A stretch of DNA of 64,000 nucleotides from Niabella yanshanensis (GCF_034424215.1 NZ_CP139960.1:186001-250000); one strand, 5' to 3'; positions 37,326-46,757 are shown, counted from the stretch's first letter. Notes: generated by a model from the sequence alone, not told the origin. Translations and numbers: made by a program.

Positions 37326-37633
37326 ATGCTCCCAGCAGTAAGAAAGATTGTAGTGAAAGAAGGCTTTCAGCAGATCCGGATCAATAAGGTGGAGCGGATA
37401 TCAAAGGTATCCCAAAAATGATCTATGAATATTTCGGGAATCTGGAAGGACTTGTCAAAGCCTGCTTGAACCAGGTTGATTACTGGAAGCAGGAAGATCA
37501 GAAAATGGACAGCGATGCCGCTTCAGACAGCCTTTTGGTCAATCAGGAATTTATGGCAGCATTGCTGCGTAATGACTTTGAGTACCTTTATAATTCTGCT
37601 GAAATGCAGGATATTACCCTGTGCGAAGCCTAA
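37326..37633 (+). pseudogene. TetR/AcrR-family regulator, frameshifted and truncated
   Basis: From ATG 37326 the frame reads MLPAVRKIVVKEGFQQIRIN and stops near 37420. A second frame holds the recognition helix end IPKMIYEYFGNLEGLVKACL, then ALLRNDFEYLYNSAEMQDI, ending at 37633. Together they form the N-terminal helix-turn-helix and part of the ligand domain of a TetR protein; the rest of the ligand domain is missing. It lies just after the mannan operon but has no evident link to it. Confidence 0.65.
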
Positions 37634-37683
37634 AGATGCTGCAGAGAAGCAACATAATATAGATACGAAATCACTTCTGACAA

Positions 37684-38046
37684 TCAAGAAAGGGGAGGTA
37701 ATACTAGATCAACAGGCAATTGGTACATTTTAATTCCTGATTCAATATTTCCGTACTTCTTGGCGTAGCTTTGAACCTGTACTTTTTCCCGCTCTTCAGT
37801 GGTGTAGGCCAGGTATTCCTCCGGGCTTACTTCTGTCCGATATACCTTCGACAGCGCACCTCCAAGTGAAATAAATACCTCGTAATTGGCGTCAGACTGC
37901 GTAAAGATCTCCGGCAACTTTGCTTTAAACACAATAGAGATGTCTCCGCGTCTGCTTAAAATGCAATCATGCTCAATAGCCATTATAGGAAATAAATCCT
38001 CGATCACTTGTTCCATACTCACTTTTACCTTGGGTTTCGAATACAA
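37684..38046 (-). pseudogene. Conjugative-transposon TraG ATPase reduced to its two ends
   Basis: The 120-residue frame is a fused remnant of a protein normally about 800 residues long. Residues 1-55 match the N-terminus of Bacteroidota conjugation ATPase TraG (LFPIMAIEHDCILSRRGD, FKAKLPEIFTQSDANYEVF). The rest (ISLGGALSKVYRTEVSPEEYLAYTTEEREK and on) matches its far C-terminus. The whole ATPase core with Walker motifs is deleted, in frame. No other tra gene is near. Likely the scar of a lost conjugative element. Confidence 0.6.
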
Positions 38047-38428
38047 AGATGAGGTGGGAAGCAGGCGGATCAGTAGTCCGATCGGGTATTTATATGGCCA
38101 TAATTGTTACAGCAATTTATAACCAGGCAGGAAAATATTCAAAACGCAAAAGTTTGGCATTGCAATTGTGTAGATGACAAATGTATTTGCATCCAAAGGA
38201 TGGAAACACATACATTAAATCGGGTAAAACTTTTTTCATATAGCAAGCAATCGTTAGAGGTCAGTCTGTTTCTACAGGAGGACCTTTTTTAATTGTAGAT
38301 AGGACAGTCATATTGCCTTTAAGGCTGCGGTGATGACGCTATTAATTAAGATAATTCCATACCAGTATGTCAATACCATCATCTATCCGATTATATCGAT
38401 GCGCATTTTTTCAGCTAATGCCTTCAAC
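38047..38428. other. Gene-free stretch
   Basis: No supported gene on either strand; short open frames lack coding character. No terminator was confirmed. The sequence is AT-rich, as are the neighbouring gaps, and fits the decayed surroundings of the TraG remnant. Confidence 0.35.
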
Positions 38429-39103
38429 TTAAATCTTTACTCTAGGGACCTCAGGGCAATGCGCAGCTTCATGCCTGTAGGACAATATCGCCTTAAATTC
38501 TTCAATCAGTTTAGAAGGGCAGGTTATTTTCGTGCTACCTTCCTTTTGGGGATTGATGCTACCGGGAGATTTGGAATGGATACTAAATTTCTTTTTCAGG
38601 CATTGAACCGGCTTTTGATCCAGTAGATAAATCCGGTGTTCTGTGACATCATCTTTCGTTGAACCCTCTGGTCCAGTTTCAAAAGACCATAAAGTTTGTC
38701 TCTTGAAAATAAAATAAGGAATGCTATCTATAGTAAAGAATTGATCTTCTGCATGGTGATGATCGTACTCTTGATATTTATGGGTAATCAAGCGCAGTGT
38801 TCCCTGGTACGAGTAAAAGCTGATTTCACCACTTTTTTCATCGCCACAGTGATAGGGGAAACGAACAGAATCCATCTTGGCTGCATTCAGGTAGGTTATT
38901 GTCGAATCATATATCTGCCGGATCCTTTCAATAGTTGTAGGAATTTGAGGTGGATCGCTGTGGTCTGTTGAAGGGATGCTAACCATGGCGTCCTTCTGTT
39001 GAGAATCGTAGGCACCTTTTGATGGCCGATCTTCGCAGGACGCGCAGATAAAGAGGAGTAGCAAAATGCTTATAAAGGATCTAAATATATGTGACGCATT
39101 CAT
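38429..39103 (-). CDS. Orphan lipoprotein of unknown function
   Basis: A 224-residue protein with a classical lipoprotein signal (SILLLLFICASC, cysteine at about 23), followed by a Ser/Pro/Asp-rich linker and a compact mixed domain (KMDSVRFPYHCGDEKSGEISFYS, ITHKYQEYDHHHAEDQFF, YFIFKRQTLWSFETG). There is a cluster of histidines at DHHHAED. I do not recognise the family. It stands alone between gene-free gaps. The intact signal and good length argue it is a real gene. Confidence 0.6.
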   Translation of the reverse strand: MNASHIFRSFISILLLLFICASCEDRPSKGAYDSQQKDAMVSIPSTDHSDPPQIPTTIERIRQIYDSTITYLNAAKMDSVRFPYHCGDEKSGEISFYSYQGTLRLITHKYQEYDHHHAEDQFFTIDSIPYFIFKRQTLWSFETGPEGSTKDDVTEHRIYLLDQKPVQCLKKKFSIHSKSPGSINPQKEGSTKITCPSKLIEEFKAILSYRHEAAHCPEVPRVKI

Positions 39104-39562
39104 ACAATCATTTTCCCCGCTTGTAGAGCAAAAACGGTTCCATTCAGTAAAGTTGAATTCAATTTTTTATGAGGTTTCAGTGGTCATAGCCGAATATTCT
39201 TGACATTGACGTTGGTAAATCTCTCTATGAGATGTATTACCAGGCGTGCGCTAGAACCGAGCTGGCGTTGCATTTCCGGAGGTGAGCGCTTCCTGAAGGA
39301 GTGGCTTCATATAATATTCCCTTCAATTCTGGTAGGATATCATTCTCCTTTATTTGGCGGCCGATTATGATCATAAAATTACAAATAGGTTTTACCATAT
39401 TCATTTTGATCACCCGCAATAATATTTTCCCAGTTGGTATTCAAATGACAAAACAGTAAAGGTAATTATTGTTGAAAATTATCAAAAAAATCAATTAAAC
39501 ATCGCATACGTTATCGCCTCATCGCAATATAGATAATTGTATGGAGGTTAAAGACGCATGAT
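39104..39562. other. Gene-free stretch
   Basis: A 459-bp gap between the orphan lipoprotein and the sulfatase, both on the minus strand. The only open frames (under 62 codons) have no coding character or domain signatures. No hairpin terminator was recognised. Confidence 0.35.
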
Positions 39563-41167
39563 TCACGGCTCAGGAAATGCTCTTACCGGGCCTGAATATC
39601 TTTCGTAAGAATCAAATATTTCCGGGAGAGGTGCTGTTATTCTTGGATCGCCTGACCTTTGCAACTCGGTTACCAGGAGGTCTTTCATTTTATTTTCAAT
39701 GGATTGGTAATCATCCAGCCCGGAAAGATTATGTAAACATCCGGGATCCGTTGATACCCGGTAAAGTTCATATTCGGGTCTTAATGCTGTGGACCAATCG
39801 AAGTAAGGTCTGATAGCTTTGTCTTTATAATGTTCAATTATAAAAGATTTGGAAGGGCTGGCATCAATATCAGTAAATGCCCATTCCGGGTGATGGATCC
39901 CACGAGTGTCAATTCCAAATTTTGGAAACAGATCTTTTCCGTCTAATGACTGAAGGCGCTGGGGATCTCCCGCCGGCCACCTTTTCGGTTTTATGTTCCA
40001 GATGAACAGGAATTCCTTGTTCCTGAGCGCTCTTTGCGGGTAACCCCAGTTATTGTATCTTGAATAGGAATGTCTTTCCCGGCCTGACAATGCGAAATGA
40101 TCGCTCGAATCAGCACTATTATCAATTAGGCTTAAGAAACTTTTGCCTGAAATGGGCATCATTCCTTTCGTTGTAGTTTTTGTAAGTTCCAGCAGCGTTG
40201 GAGCAATATCTGTGAAGCTAACAGGCGCTTCGACAATTTTGCCAGCCTGTATCCCGTCAGGATAGCTGAATGCGAAGGGTACATGTATTCCATACTCATA
40301 ACAGTTAGCTTTAGCTCTCGGAAAAGCCATGCCGTTATCTGAAGTTACAATTACGATCGTGTTCTCCAATGCTCCTTTTTCTTTTAAGAAATCCAGCATC
40401 TTCTGCAGATGGCAGTCAAACCATTCAATCTCGATAGCATAATCCAGCAAGTCTCCCCGAATCGTATCATTGTCGGGTAAGAATGGCGGTACCTGTACTT
40501 CTTTTAAAGTCTTACCACTCCGCTTCCAGGAGCCTCGCTCGAGCCCCCGGTGCGGTTCTGCTGCCCCATACCAAAAAAAGAAGGGTTCACTGGCGCCTTT
40601 GGCATTATAAAAGTTTTTAAAATTTTCGTAATAATTGATATCACTGATACCGCTGGCAGGTCTTGGATCGGTGCCATCTCCTTTTTGGTAACGTATGCTG
40701 TTATAAGCCTTGCCTGCGGCGTTGCCTTTCCTCCATAAACTGTCATTTTCGTTTCTGGCGTATTGGAAGGGATCTACACCTTTACCTGTATATCCGGTGT
40801 GATAACCATTCGAGGCCAGGAGATCAATAAAGGATATGTACTTTTTCATCCAGCTGGATGCATGTTGACCGGCCTGTTCGTTCTGCCACGGATATCTGCC
40901 AGTGACGATAGCGCTTCTTGATGGCGCACATCCGGGTGAGCCGGCAATGCAATTGGTGAAGAAAACCCCTCGTCTGGCGATTTGGTCAAAGGCAGGAGTT
41001 TTAACAAATGTGCATCCATTGATGCTGGTATGGTAATAGCTTTGGTCATCGCTTATGGCAAATAAAATATTAGGTTTGACCTTTGTATGGGCTGTCTGTG
41101 AGCTTACCTGCAAATTTATGCTAATGAGTACAAAGATGAAATAAAACCGGCATGTCTTTAAAATCAT
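39563..41167 (-). CDS. Exported sulfatase, heparan N-sulfatase-like
   Basis: A signal peptide to VSSQ is followed by KPNILFAISDDQSYYHTSING (metal Asp pair at 40-41), the maturation site C80-A-P-S-R in GSPGCAPSRSAIVTGR, and GKGVDPFQYAR. Later metal ligands are in VTSDNGMAFPRAK, then GIHVPFAFSYPDG. The SPGCAPSR form and the overall layout resemble sulfamidase-type sulfatases (S1_8-like); this assignment needs comparison. It differs clearly from the sulfatase at 19822. It is isolated, with no adjacent glycan genes, and the nearest lyase is at 58 kb. Confidence 0.9.
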   Translation of the reverse strand: MILKTCRFYFIFVLISINLQVSSQTAHTKVKPNILFAISDDQSYYHTSINGCTFVKTPAFDQIARRGVFFTNCIAGSPGCAPSRSAIVTGRYPWQNEQAGQHASSWMKKYISFIDLLASNGYHTGYTGKGVDPFQYARNENDSLWRKGNAAGKAYNSIRYQKGDGTDPRPASGISDINYYENFKNFYNAKGASEPFFFWYGAAEPHRGLERGSWKRSGKTLKEVQVPPFLPDNDTIRGDLLDYAIEIEWFDCHLQKMLDFLKEKGALENTIVIVTSDNGMAFPRAKANCYEYGIHVPFAFSYPDGIQAGKIVEAPVSFTDIAPTLLELTKTTTKGMMPISGKSFLSLIDNSADSSDHFALSGRERHSYSRYNNWGYPQRALRNKEFLFIWNIKPKRWPAGDPQRLQSLDGKDLFPKFGIDTRGIHHPEWAFTDIDASPSKSFIIEHYKDKAIRPYFDWSTALRPEYELYRVSTDPGCLHNLSGLDDYQSIENKMKDLLVTELQRSGDPRITAPLPEIFDSYERYSGPVRAFPEP

Positions 41168-41726
41168 AGCTGGTAATTAGAAGGATTTGATTAAATGTAA
41201 ATATCTGGGGCATTAAATGCGAATCGATTCTGTTCAAACCTTCAAATTAAAACGAAAGATTGAATACAGCAATTCAATTCTTAGTCCATTTGTGTCACCG
41301 GTTTAGGTACTCATGATAACTTCGATGATCTTAGAAAGGAATGGTAGGGGAGCTACATTGCAAGGTTCTCAAATTTGCTATGGTCGAGATGAGTTTGAAA
41401 GCTTTTCGCTTCTGGAGAGCAACTTGTTCGGTTAGATGAAATATCGAAATCACATGGCTAATAATTGTATGGGCGAGTGGTATAAAATGAAGTCCGCATT
41501 CCCCTGCAATTTACCAATTGGATAAAATTAGTGGAGATTTACAGGTTCTCTTATTACAACGAATGGAAGGCCGCTTTGGGTCAGTCATTTGGGGACTATA
41601 TTGACCCTATATTCAATCTAATGCAATCGATTGCTATTGCATACTTTCATAAGGAACATGGCAATTGGTATTATTCATTGAATTTGGGGTTTATGAGCAA
41701 ATTATAAAATTAATATATCTTCAGGT
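41168..41726. other. Intergenic stretch with an unassigned coding-like fragment
   Basis: A 559-bp gap. On the plus strand, about 41490-41707, a start-less open frame reads FTNWIKLVEIYRFSYYNEWK, then FGDYIDPIFNLMQSIAIAYF, with a natural amino-acid mix. It may be the end of a decayed gene. I cannot assign it. The rest shows nothing. Confidence 0.3.
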
Positions 41727-42290
41727 ATGAACGGATTGATTGAATACTTTTCCGGCGGGACTGTTCTGACAGAACAAGCAAGACAGGACTTACTCGATAG
41801 TACAAAGGTAAAATCTTTTAGAAAGGGTACATCCTTGCTTAAGGAGGGGCACGTAGCACAGTACCTGTATTTTATAGAAGAAGGCTTGTTAAAGCTAAGC
41901 TTTACAAGGAATGGTAAGGAATTTATTATGAGATTTTTCCCGGAAAATAGTTTGTGCACCGGATTGGATAGTTTTCTGACAAAAACAAGGTCTGGCTATG
42001 GATTGGTAGCTTTAGAAACAACAATGGTGCATTACATAAGTCATCGTGACATAGACCATTTATGCCGGAAACATCATTGCGTTGAAACCGCATTCAGACA
42101 ATTTTTAGGTATGGCTTCTGTCAATATGATGGCAAGGGTCAGTGAGATGTTGGAAGAAGACGCAATTAGACGTTATGAAAACTTTCTGCAACAGAACAGT
42201 TCTCTTTTGCAGCGCATTAGTCTGGGTGATCTGTCAGGTTATTTGGGCATAGCCCAGGTTTCTTTGAGCAGGATCAGGGCTAAAAGATAA
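41727..42290 (+). CDS. Crp/Fnr-family transcriptional regulator
   Basis: A 187-residue protein. Residues about 20-115 form a cyclic-nucleotide-binding-type beta barrel (FRKGTSLLKEGHVAQYLYFIEEGLLKLSF, FIMRFFPENSLCTG). A dimer helix follows, then a short C-terminal helix-turn-helix (LGDLSGYLGIAQVSLSRIRAKR). It has no cysteine cluster, so it is not an FNR iron-sulfur sensor. Small Bacteroidota Crp proteins of this type often regulate one neighbouring gene. The next gene starts 63 bp downstream. Confidence 0.88.
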   Translation: MNGLIEYFSGGTVLTEQARQDLLDSTKVKSFRKGTSLLKEGHVAQYLYFIEEGLLKLSFTRNGKEFIMRFFPENSLCTGLDSFLTKTRSGYGLVALETTMVHYISHRDIDHLCRKHHCVETAFRQFLGMASVNMMARVSEMLEEDAIRRYENFLQQNSSLLQRISLGDLSGYLGIAQVSLSRIRAKR

Positions 42291-42353
42291 TTACTTAACA
42301 TATGTAAAATAATGCGTTCAATTTCAGGTAGATCTTTGTCTGAAATCTGAAAT

Positions 42354-43109
42354 ATGCAACAACAATTAATTACTCTTAATGACAAGAATGAGTTTCCCTT
42401 AGTAAATCTTCAACAGCCCCTAAGTAGTTTCTTCCTGTTAATTGCAGCTGAAATTGATAGTAGTCCGTTTCCCTTTTTTCTTTCTTCTAGTAACGCCAAA
42501 AAAAAGCTAATAGAGGTAACGATTCAGTGGCGCGATCAGGTGCAGTCGGCTTTCCCTGCAGCTAAGATTGTCGTCTTCAAAGGCCTGGTAATTCCGCCAG
42601 GAACCAGCCCGTTGATAAAAGATCCTTCTTACCAATTTAAATATGCCCGTTATGATCTTGTGATTCTGATAGAATCTGATGAGAAGGAGTTGATAGAAAA
42701 AATATTGGTCAGCGATAGCTATAAAGTTCTTAATGAAAAGATTCATTGGAGTTCCAGGTCGACCTATGTGACCCATGCAGTAAATGTAAAACGAATTTCA
42801 AATGTGGATCATGCAAGACCTGGTGTTTTTCTTTTCAACTTTTTTCAAGCTGTAGACACACAACAAAATCTTGACGTTTGGCATTACACAGCCGGTTGGT
42901 TTCAACAAAAAACGGGGTTGGATAACTCGACTGTGCTGTTGCCCCGGGGCGGTGATGATACTTATGCAATCGTAAACCACTGTAGGTGGGATAACCTGAT
43001 GCAGGTATTACCAGCTCTTGTTTTTTTCAGGTCTTTCAGGCAATATGTGCTGCGGCATTTTTTGGCAAATAGGGTGGCTCCTATGCCGGTTTTATATAGG
43101 ATGGTTTAG
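42354..43109 (+). CDS. Uncharacterised protein paired with Crp/Fnr regulator
   Basis: 251 residues with no signal peptide or membrane segment, so cytoplasmic. Two similar halves can be guessed: AKIVVFKGLVIPPGTSP, then DLVILIESDEKELIEKILVS, and DVWHYTAGWFQQKTGLDNST with NHCRWDNLMQVLPALVF. The shape suggests dimeric alpha-beta barrel (ferredoxin-like) domains like those of antibiotic-biosynthesis monooxygenases, but this is a structural guess only. No catalytic residues can be named. It follows the Crp-type gene by 63 bp and is probably its target. Confidence 0.6.
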   Translation: MQQQLITLNDKNEFPLVNLQQPLSSFFLLIAAEIDSSPFPFFLSSSNAKKKLIEVTIQWRDQVQSAFPAAKIVVFKGLVIPPGTSPLIKDPSYQFKYARYDLVILIESDEKELIEKILVSDSYKVLNEKIHWSSRSTYVTHAVNVKRISNVDHARPGVFLFNFFQAVDTQQNLDVWHYTAGWFQQKTGLDNSTVLLPRGGDDTYAIVNHCRWDNLMQVLPALVFFRSFRQYVLRHFLANRVAPMPVLYRMV

Positions 43110-43612
43110 AGTATGCTCCAGTGGCAAACGTGAATGTAACCGGATCCTTACCATCTTGCTCGACTTTGATGCTCCTCAACTGGTTCAGACCGCCACGCAA
43201 CACCTGCGCTTTCCGCAGGCAGACCAATACAGAATGGTATCAGTTCTTCGACGCATGCATGGCTTGGTTGTTCGACAACGGTGATTTGAGAGGAGATCAG
43301 AAGGATTTCTCCCTAAAAGTTAATGAATGTAAAAAGCTTTGCACGGATCTTTATACTGATATGTGATGTTCATACATCAAAGTATATACATATTGGAGTT
43401 ATTAAGACCTCAGGTGAAACTGGTCTCCATATTCATGATTAGCTTTAAGCTTCTGCACTCGTCTAATCTATTGCCTATCGGGTAACAGAATATTTAAAAT
43501 GATAATGTTGGCTTATGTTGATTGATATATGCTCTGAAAGATTGCAGGCTCGAAACATCCTGACGGAATAACGGTCACTTTGCAGGACAAAAGCTATTTT
43601 TTTAGCTGAGGT
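43110..43612. other. Gene-poor stretch with a possible gene fragment
   Basis: A start-weak open frame on the plus strand (about 43121-43366) ends in NTEWYQFFDACMAWLFDNG and KVNECKKLCTDLYTDM, which has natural protein composition but matches nothing I know. It could be the 3' remnant of a decayed gene. The remaining sequence shows no gene or terminator. Confidence 0.3.
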
Positions 43613-43981
43613 TTACTTTAAATCAGATTCGGTATGCATGGCACAACGCCATGTGTTATCATCTTTGATCCAGGTGGAGGTACAGGCGCATTTCATCGAT
43701 GAAGTTTTTCCTTCTGCTGAATGCTCTAACTCAATAAGGTAAGCAATCACTGCATTGTTGTCAAATATTTGTGTCTCCACTCCGGAAATGTCTAAAACCG
43801 TCCAATTGACACCGGCACCAGATTCAAACATTTTTTTAAAAGATGCTTCGTCTACATTTCTCACGCCGTCTTTTCCCGCGGTAATACAAGGAAAGCGAGT
43901 GAGATTTTTAACTGTTTCAAAATCGTGAGCTTCCATTGCTTCCCAATATTTTTTTTCAAATCCAAGAATTTCATTTTCCAT
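43613..43981 (-). CDS. NTF2-like / DUF4440 protein
   Basis: 122 residues, cytoplasmic, with the SnoaL/NTF2 cone fold: an N-terminal helix ILGFEKKYWEAMEAHDFETV, then KNLTRFPCITAGKDG, the middle strand pattern of VETQIFDNNAVIAYLIELE, and a final strand with TSTWIKDDNTWRCAMHTES. Members can be small-molecule isomerases, dehydratases or ligand binders; no catalytic residue can be assigned. Its five cysteines (residues 32, 97, 99, 102, 111) are many for this fold. It is upstream of nothing on its own strand and 82 bp downstream of the copper-binding gene. Confidence 0.8.
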   Translation of the reverse strand: MENEILGFEKKYWEAMEAHDFETVKNLTRFPCITAGKDGVRNVDEASFKKMFESGAGVNWTVLDISGVETQIFDNNAVIAYLIELEHSAEGKTSSMKCACTSTWIKDDNTWRCAMHTESDLK

Positions 43982-44063
43982 AATAATTACGTTTACAGGA
44001 TTAATTGCGTCTACATGATTTTTATTTATGGTTCCTCAACCCTCACTTTTCATTATAGTCCTC

Positions 44064-44387
44064 TTAATAGCTGGGGGCCTGCCTGCATTGTTCAGCACAA
44101 TTATTACAAATTTCAGCGCAGGCTTTGCAGTGCTCGTGTTCGTGTTTATTACATTCATCGGCGCAAGCCCTGCAGATCTCTTCGCAAAGTAGCAGGGACG
44201 CTTGATCGGAAAAACCATGTTCGAGCGATAGGGCAGTGGTACGGCAAACCGACGCGCAAACGATACCGGTTTTGATGCAGGTTGTTAAATGCCCCGCATG
44301 TTCTTCATTTAAACATGATGCCACGCAATGTTCACAAGCCGCGGCGCATTCATTAAGTAATTTGATTAGCCTATTGTATTTCTTCAT
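44064..44387 (-). CDS. Cysteine-rich four-helix bundle copper-binding protein
   Basis: 107 residues with 16 cysteines in the pattern of the DUF326 or Csp family: LLNECAAACEHCVASCLNEEH, then TTCIKTGIVCASVCRTT, LCEEICRACADECNKHEHEHC and KACAEICNNCAEQC. In studied members the cysteines line the core of a four-helix bundle and store Cu(I). There is no signal peptide, so it would act in the cytoplasm. His residues near HEHEHC may assist. It lies upstream of the NTF2-like gene on the same strand, but no copper exporter is beside it. Confidence 0.9.
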   Translation of the reverse strand: MKKYNRLIKLLNECAAACEHCVASCLNEEHAGHLTTCIKTGIVCASVCRTTALSLEHGFSDQASLLLCEEICRACADECNKHEHEHCKACAEICNNCAEQCRQAPSY

Positions 44388-44852
44388 AGCTTATGATTTA
44401 GAATTTTGGAATATTTATCGACAATACGTTTCTGCGTTCAATATTACCTATCGGCCTTTTCCGGCTGCTGTTTGGAAGCTGTTATCCTGAGCTTCTTTTG
44501 GGGAGAAGGACAACTTTAGCCCATTTTCCCTTGCTGCTGACATGGCGATTACAATGGTTTGCTTATGAATTTAAATTCCCTTCCTCAATTTATGTGTTAC
44601 TGTTCCCTTTTTATTGCCGCCTTTGATGTCTTTGTCATGATATTCGATTTAGTGACAGGGTTATTATCGCTTACAAATAATATTTGGAGAGATGCTCCAT
44701 CATTTGAATTTTGACAAATACCCTGCCAGTAAGACCTAAAAAAAACTAAAGAATGACTGCGTAAGTGTATAAACCGTTTAGACTGACGTCAATTGCCCGC
44801 TAAGCAGAAATTAATAACCTCTGCAATACATTGGAGTGCTATTGTTTTAGTA

Positions 44853-45056
44853 AGCTATTCTCATTTGCCTTTTCATCTTTCTTTTCCGGATGGTATTATT
44901 GTTCATTATAAATCCTATTGCACGCAGTGCGTTCGTGATTGGTTAAGCGCTCACAACATGATTGATATTCGTAATAGCAATGAATAAAAAGAAAATTAAG
45001 ATTTAAGTGTTTTTCATAGGTTAGCAACGCCCGGTTCTTTCCAGGGCTGGTCTTTA
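44853..45056 (+). repeat. Diverged 204-bp direct repeat, left copy
   Basis: Matches 49923-50126 in the same orientation. Shared stretches include TTCGTGATTGG, AATTAAGATTTAAGTGTTTTT and a block with ATAGGTTA..AACG.CCGGTTCTTT. The first part also reads as protein in both copies: SYSHLP...SYCTQCVRDW here, SYQHLP...PYCTECIRDW in the right copy. Both could be gene 3' ends plus trailing sequence. Confidence 0.65.
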
Positions 45057-45163
45057 ATTTATCTGTTTTTAAAAATAGGAACGTTTGTTAAGCTACATAC
45101 AGTTATTATCAGATTTTACCCATTGGGCTACGTTGCTTCAAAAGGTTTATTAAAGCTTCATTA

Positions 45164-45388
45164 TTATATGCGAATACTTTTTTCATTGCTGTTATGCTGC
45201 ATGTTAGACATCTTAGAAAGTATAATCATGATTCCGGTGATCAGATAAATAAACAGCAAGCCGGTGTAAAAACTTATCATCGTACGTAAGGCTACATATC
45301 CGGTCCCTGTCTGGTTTTTTTCAGCGCTCTGTACTATTCGTTCGTTATTGGCTCCGGCAAGCCATTTTGATTGATCTGCCGCCTTTAG
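45164..45388 (-). pseudogene. Start-less fragment of a small membrane protein
   Basis: An open frame of about 75 codons without a start codon: GANNERIVQSAEKNQTGTGY, then a membrane segment FYTGLLFIYLITGIMIIL, then SKMSNMQHNSNEKSIRI and stop. The frame begins right after an in-frame stop at 45391. It reads like a genuine protein C-terminus and is probably truncated. Family not recognised. Confidence 0.35.
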
Positions 45389-45486
45389 TCATTACGCCTT
45401 GTTGTCGTACCATCTGTACATTTTCATGTTCGCTTCATGTTGGGCTGATAGGTTTGTTGAAATTATTCATCCTACAAAAAAAGTTT

Positions 45487-46323
45487 ATGAAAGCAACTAT
45501 TTTATGTATAGCATTTGGACTGGCATCAACAACGATTTTTGCCCAGCAGGCCGGTGGAAAGGCAATAGCCGGTTCTTCATCAGCCATTAAAACAAAAAAA
45601 GCTGATGTTAAAGGTAACGGCAGCGCAAGGGTTGCAATAAGTACCGATGCTCCGGGTAAAACCGTAAATGAAACTAAAGAAGTTACCCAAAAGGCAAACA
45701 AGGCAACAGGATCCGGGTCTGTAAACAACCAGGGAAATGAGAATGGCAGCGATAAAAATGTATTATCTGCCGGGAATGATAATAAGGTAATGGTAGAAAG
45801 TTCCGAGGGTAAATCTACTATTACAGGAAATGGAGAAGCTACAATAAGTGCTGATCATGTCGAAAAAACAGGAAAGACGATCGCAGAACTTGCCCAAGAC
45901 ACGAAAGATGCGGCTGAAGGGGCTGTAAACGAAGCCGGTAATAAAGCTAAAGTTATAGCAAGCAATACTAATGCTTCTGTCTCGCTTGAAGCCATATCAT
46001 CATCAGGTGTTGCTGTCAAGAAGGATAATAATGCATTATCTGCTAAGAATAACATCGATGTAACGATGGAAAAGGAAATTAAAGGTGAAAATATAGTGAA
46101 GGCCGAACAAAAGCTTGAAAATACAGCCATTGAAGGGCTTCACAAAGCCGAAAAGACTATAAAATCAGGTTCAGCCAATGCGCAGTCACACATAAAAAAC
46201 ACTACAGATCCTGTTTCAAAAAGCGCAGTAGCTGCTAAATCCGGCGTCCAAACAATGCTGAAAAGCAAACCCATAAAAGCTGCGGTTAATACAAAGACAA
46301 TAACCGGCCTACAAATAAGATAG
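45487..46323 (+). CDS. Exported Ala/Lys/Ser-rich low-complexity protein
   Basis: 278 residues. Start at 45487 (MKATILCIAFGLASTTIFAQ), which is a clean signal peptide; the longer frame from 45367 is rejected. The mature part is almost entirely low-complexity with repeated K, A, S, N and G (KGNGSARVAISTDAPGKTVN, EAGNKAKVIASNTNAS, AEKTIKSGSANAQSHIKN). No domain, cysteine or catalytic motif is seen. It is the first gene of a run with a second small exported protein, a beta-barrel and a two-component pair. Function unknown. Confidence 0.75.
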   Translation: MKATILCIAFGLASTTIFAQQAGGKAIAGSSSAIKTKKADVKGNGSARVAISTDAPGKTVNETKEVTQKANKATGSGSVNNQGNENGSDKNVLSAGNDNKVMVESSEGKSTITGNGEATISADHVEKTGKTIAELAQDTKDAAEGAVNEAGNKAKVIASNTNASVSLEAISSSGVAVKKDNNALSAKNNIDVTMEKEIKGENIVKAEQKLENTAIEGLHKAEKTIKSGSANAQSHIKNTTDPVSKSAVAAKSGVQTMLKSKPIKAAVNTKTITGLQIR

Positions 46324-46345
46324 CCATTTGAACGCTAAAAAAATA

Positions 46346-46735
46346 ATGAAAAAGAAGATCGCGTCTACGCTCTTGATCACCGCATTCTTCACGATCCGTA
46401 CCCTTACAGGATGGGGCAGCGTACCTACCTCGCTGTCCCATCCTGTTATATCAAAACAGTTTGGGCTGTCATCAGGGGAGTATTGCCTGACGGATACCGT
46501 GCCCCCAAAAAAGGCAGAGCAGCAGGCCAAGGATATAAAAGACGAGAGCTTAACACAGAAATCTTCTGCTAAAGGTCCTGTAAATAACGCCATTGTAACT
46601 GTGCAAGAGGAAATAAAGACGATAAGGGAAGTCCCAAAATCAAAAAAGAAAATAAAACCGGTAAAGATAGACGTTGTTCCTCTACCGCAAAATATTATAA
46701 AACCTAAGATCATCATAAAGAAGATTAAAATATAA
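46346..46735 (+). CDS. Small exported basic protein
   Basis: 129 residues with a signal peptide (MKKKIASTLLITAFFTIRTL), followed by a Lys-rich, Pro-rich tail that ends in KSKKKIKPVKIDVV and PQNIIKPKIIIKKIKI. The start at 46346 is used; the frame from 46328 begins with TTG and adds nothing. The alternating K/I tail suggests binding to membrane or nucleic acid or cell-wall anionic polymers, which is a guess. It lies 22 bp downstream of the preceding exported protein. Confidence 0.6.
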   Translation: MKKKIASTLLITAFFTIRTLTGWGSVPTSLSHPVISKQFGLSSGEYCLTDTVPPKKAEQQAKDIKDESLTQKSSAKGPVNNAIVTVQEEIKTIREVPKSKKKIKPVKIDVVPLPQNIIKPKIIIKKIKI

Positions 46736-46757
46736 CCCTTAAAAACTATTCGGGCTT

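Larger units (their letters stand above)
44388..45486. other. Gene-poor stretch, 1.1 kb
   Basis: No intact gene. It contains one arm of the 204-bp direct repeat (44853-45056) and a broken minus-strand membrane-protein frame (45164-45388). A weak plus-strand frame at 44793 has no recognised match. No terminator was seen. Decay of an earlier gene set is the simplest reading. Confidence 0.4.

Noticed and set aside
44793-44987. Plus-strand open frame as a separate gene
   Set aside because: Only its end resembles the right repeat arm; there is no start context or domain, so it is treated as part of the repeat.
37283-45486. Insertion sequence or transposase in the decayed region
   Set aside because: No transposase motif or terminal inverted repeat pair with target duplication could be read.
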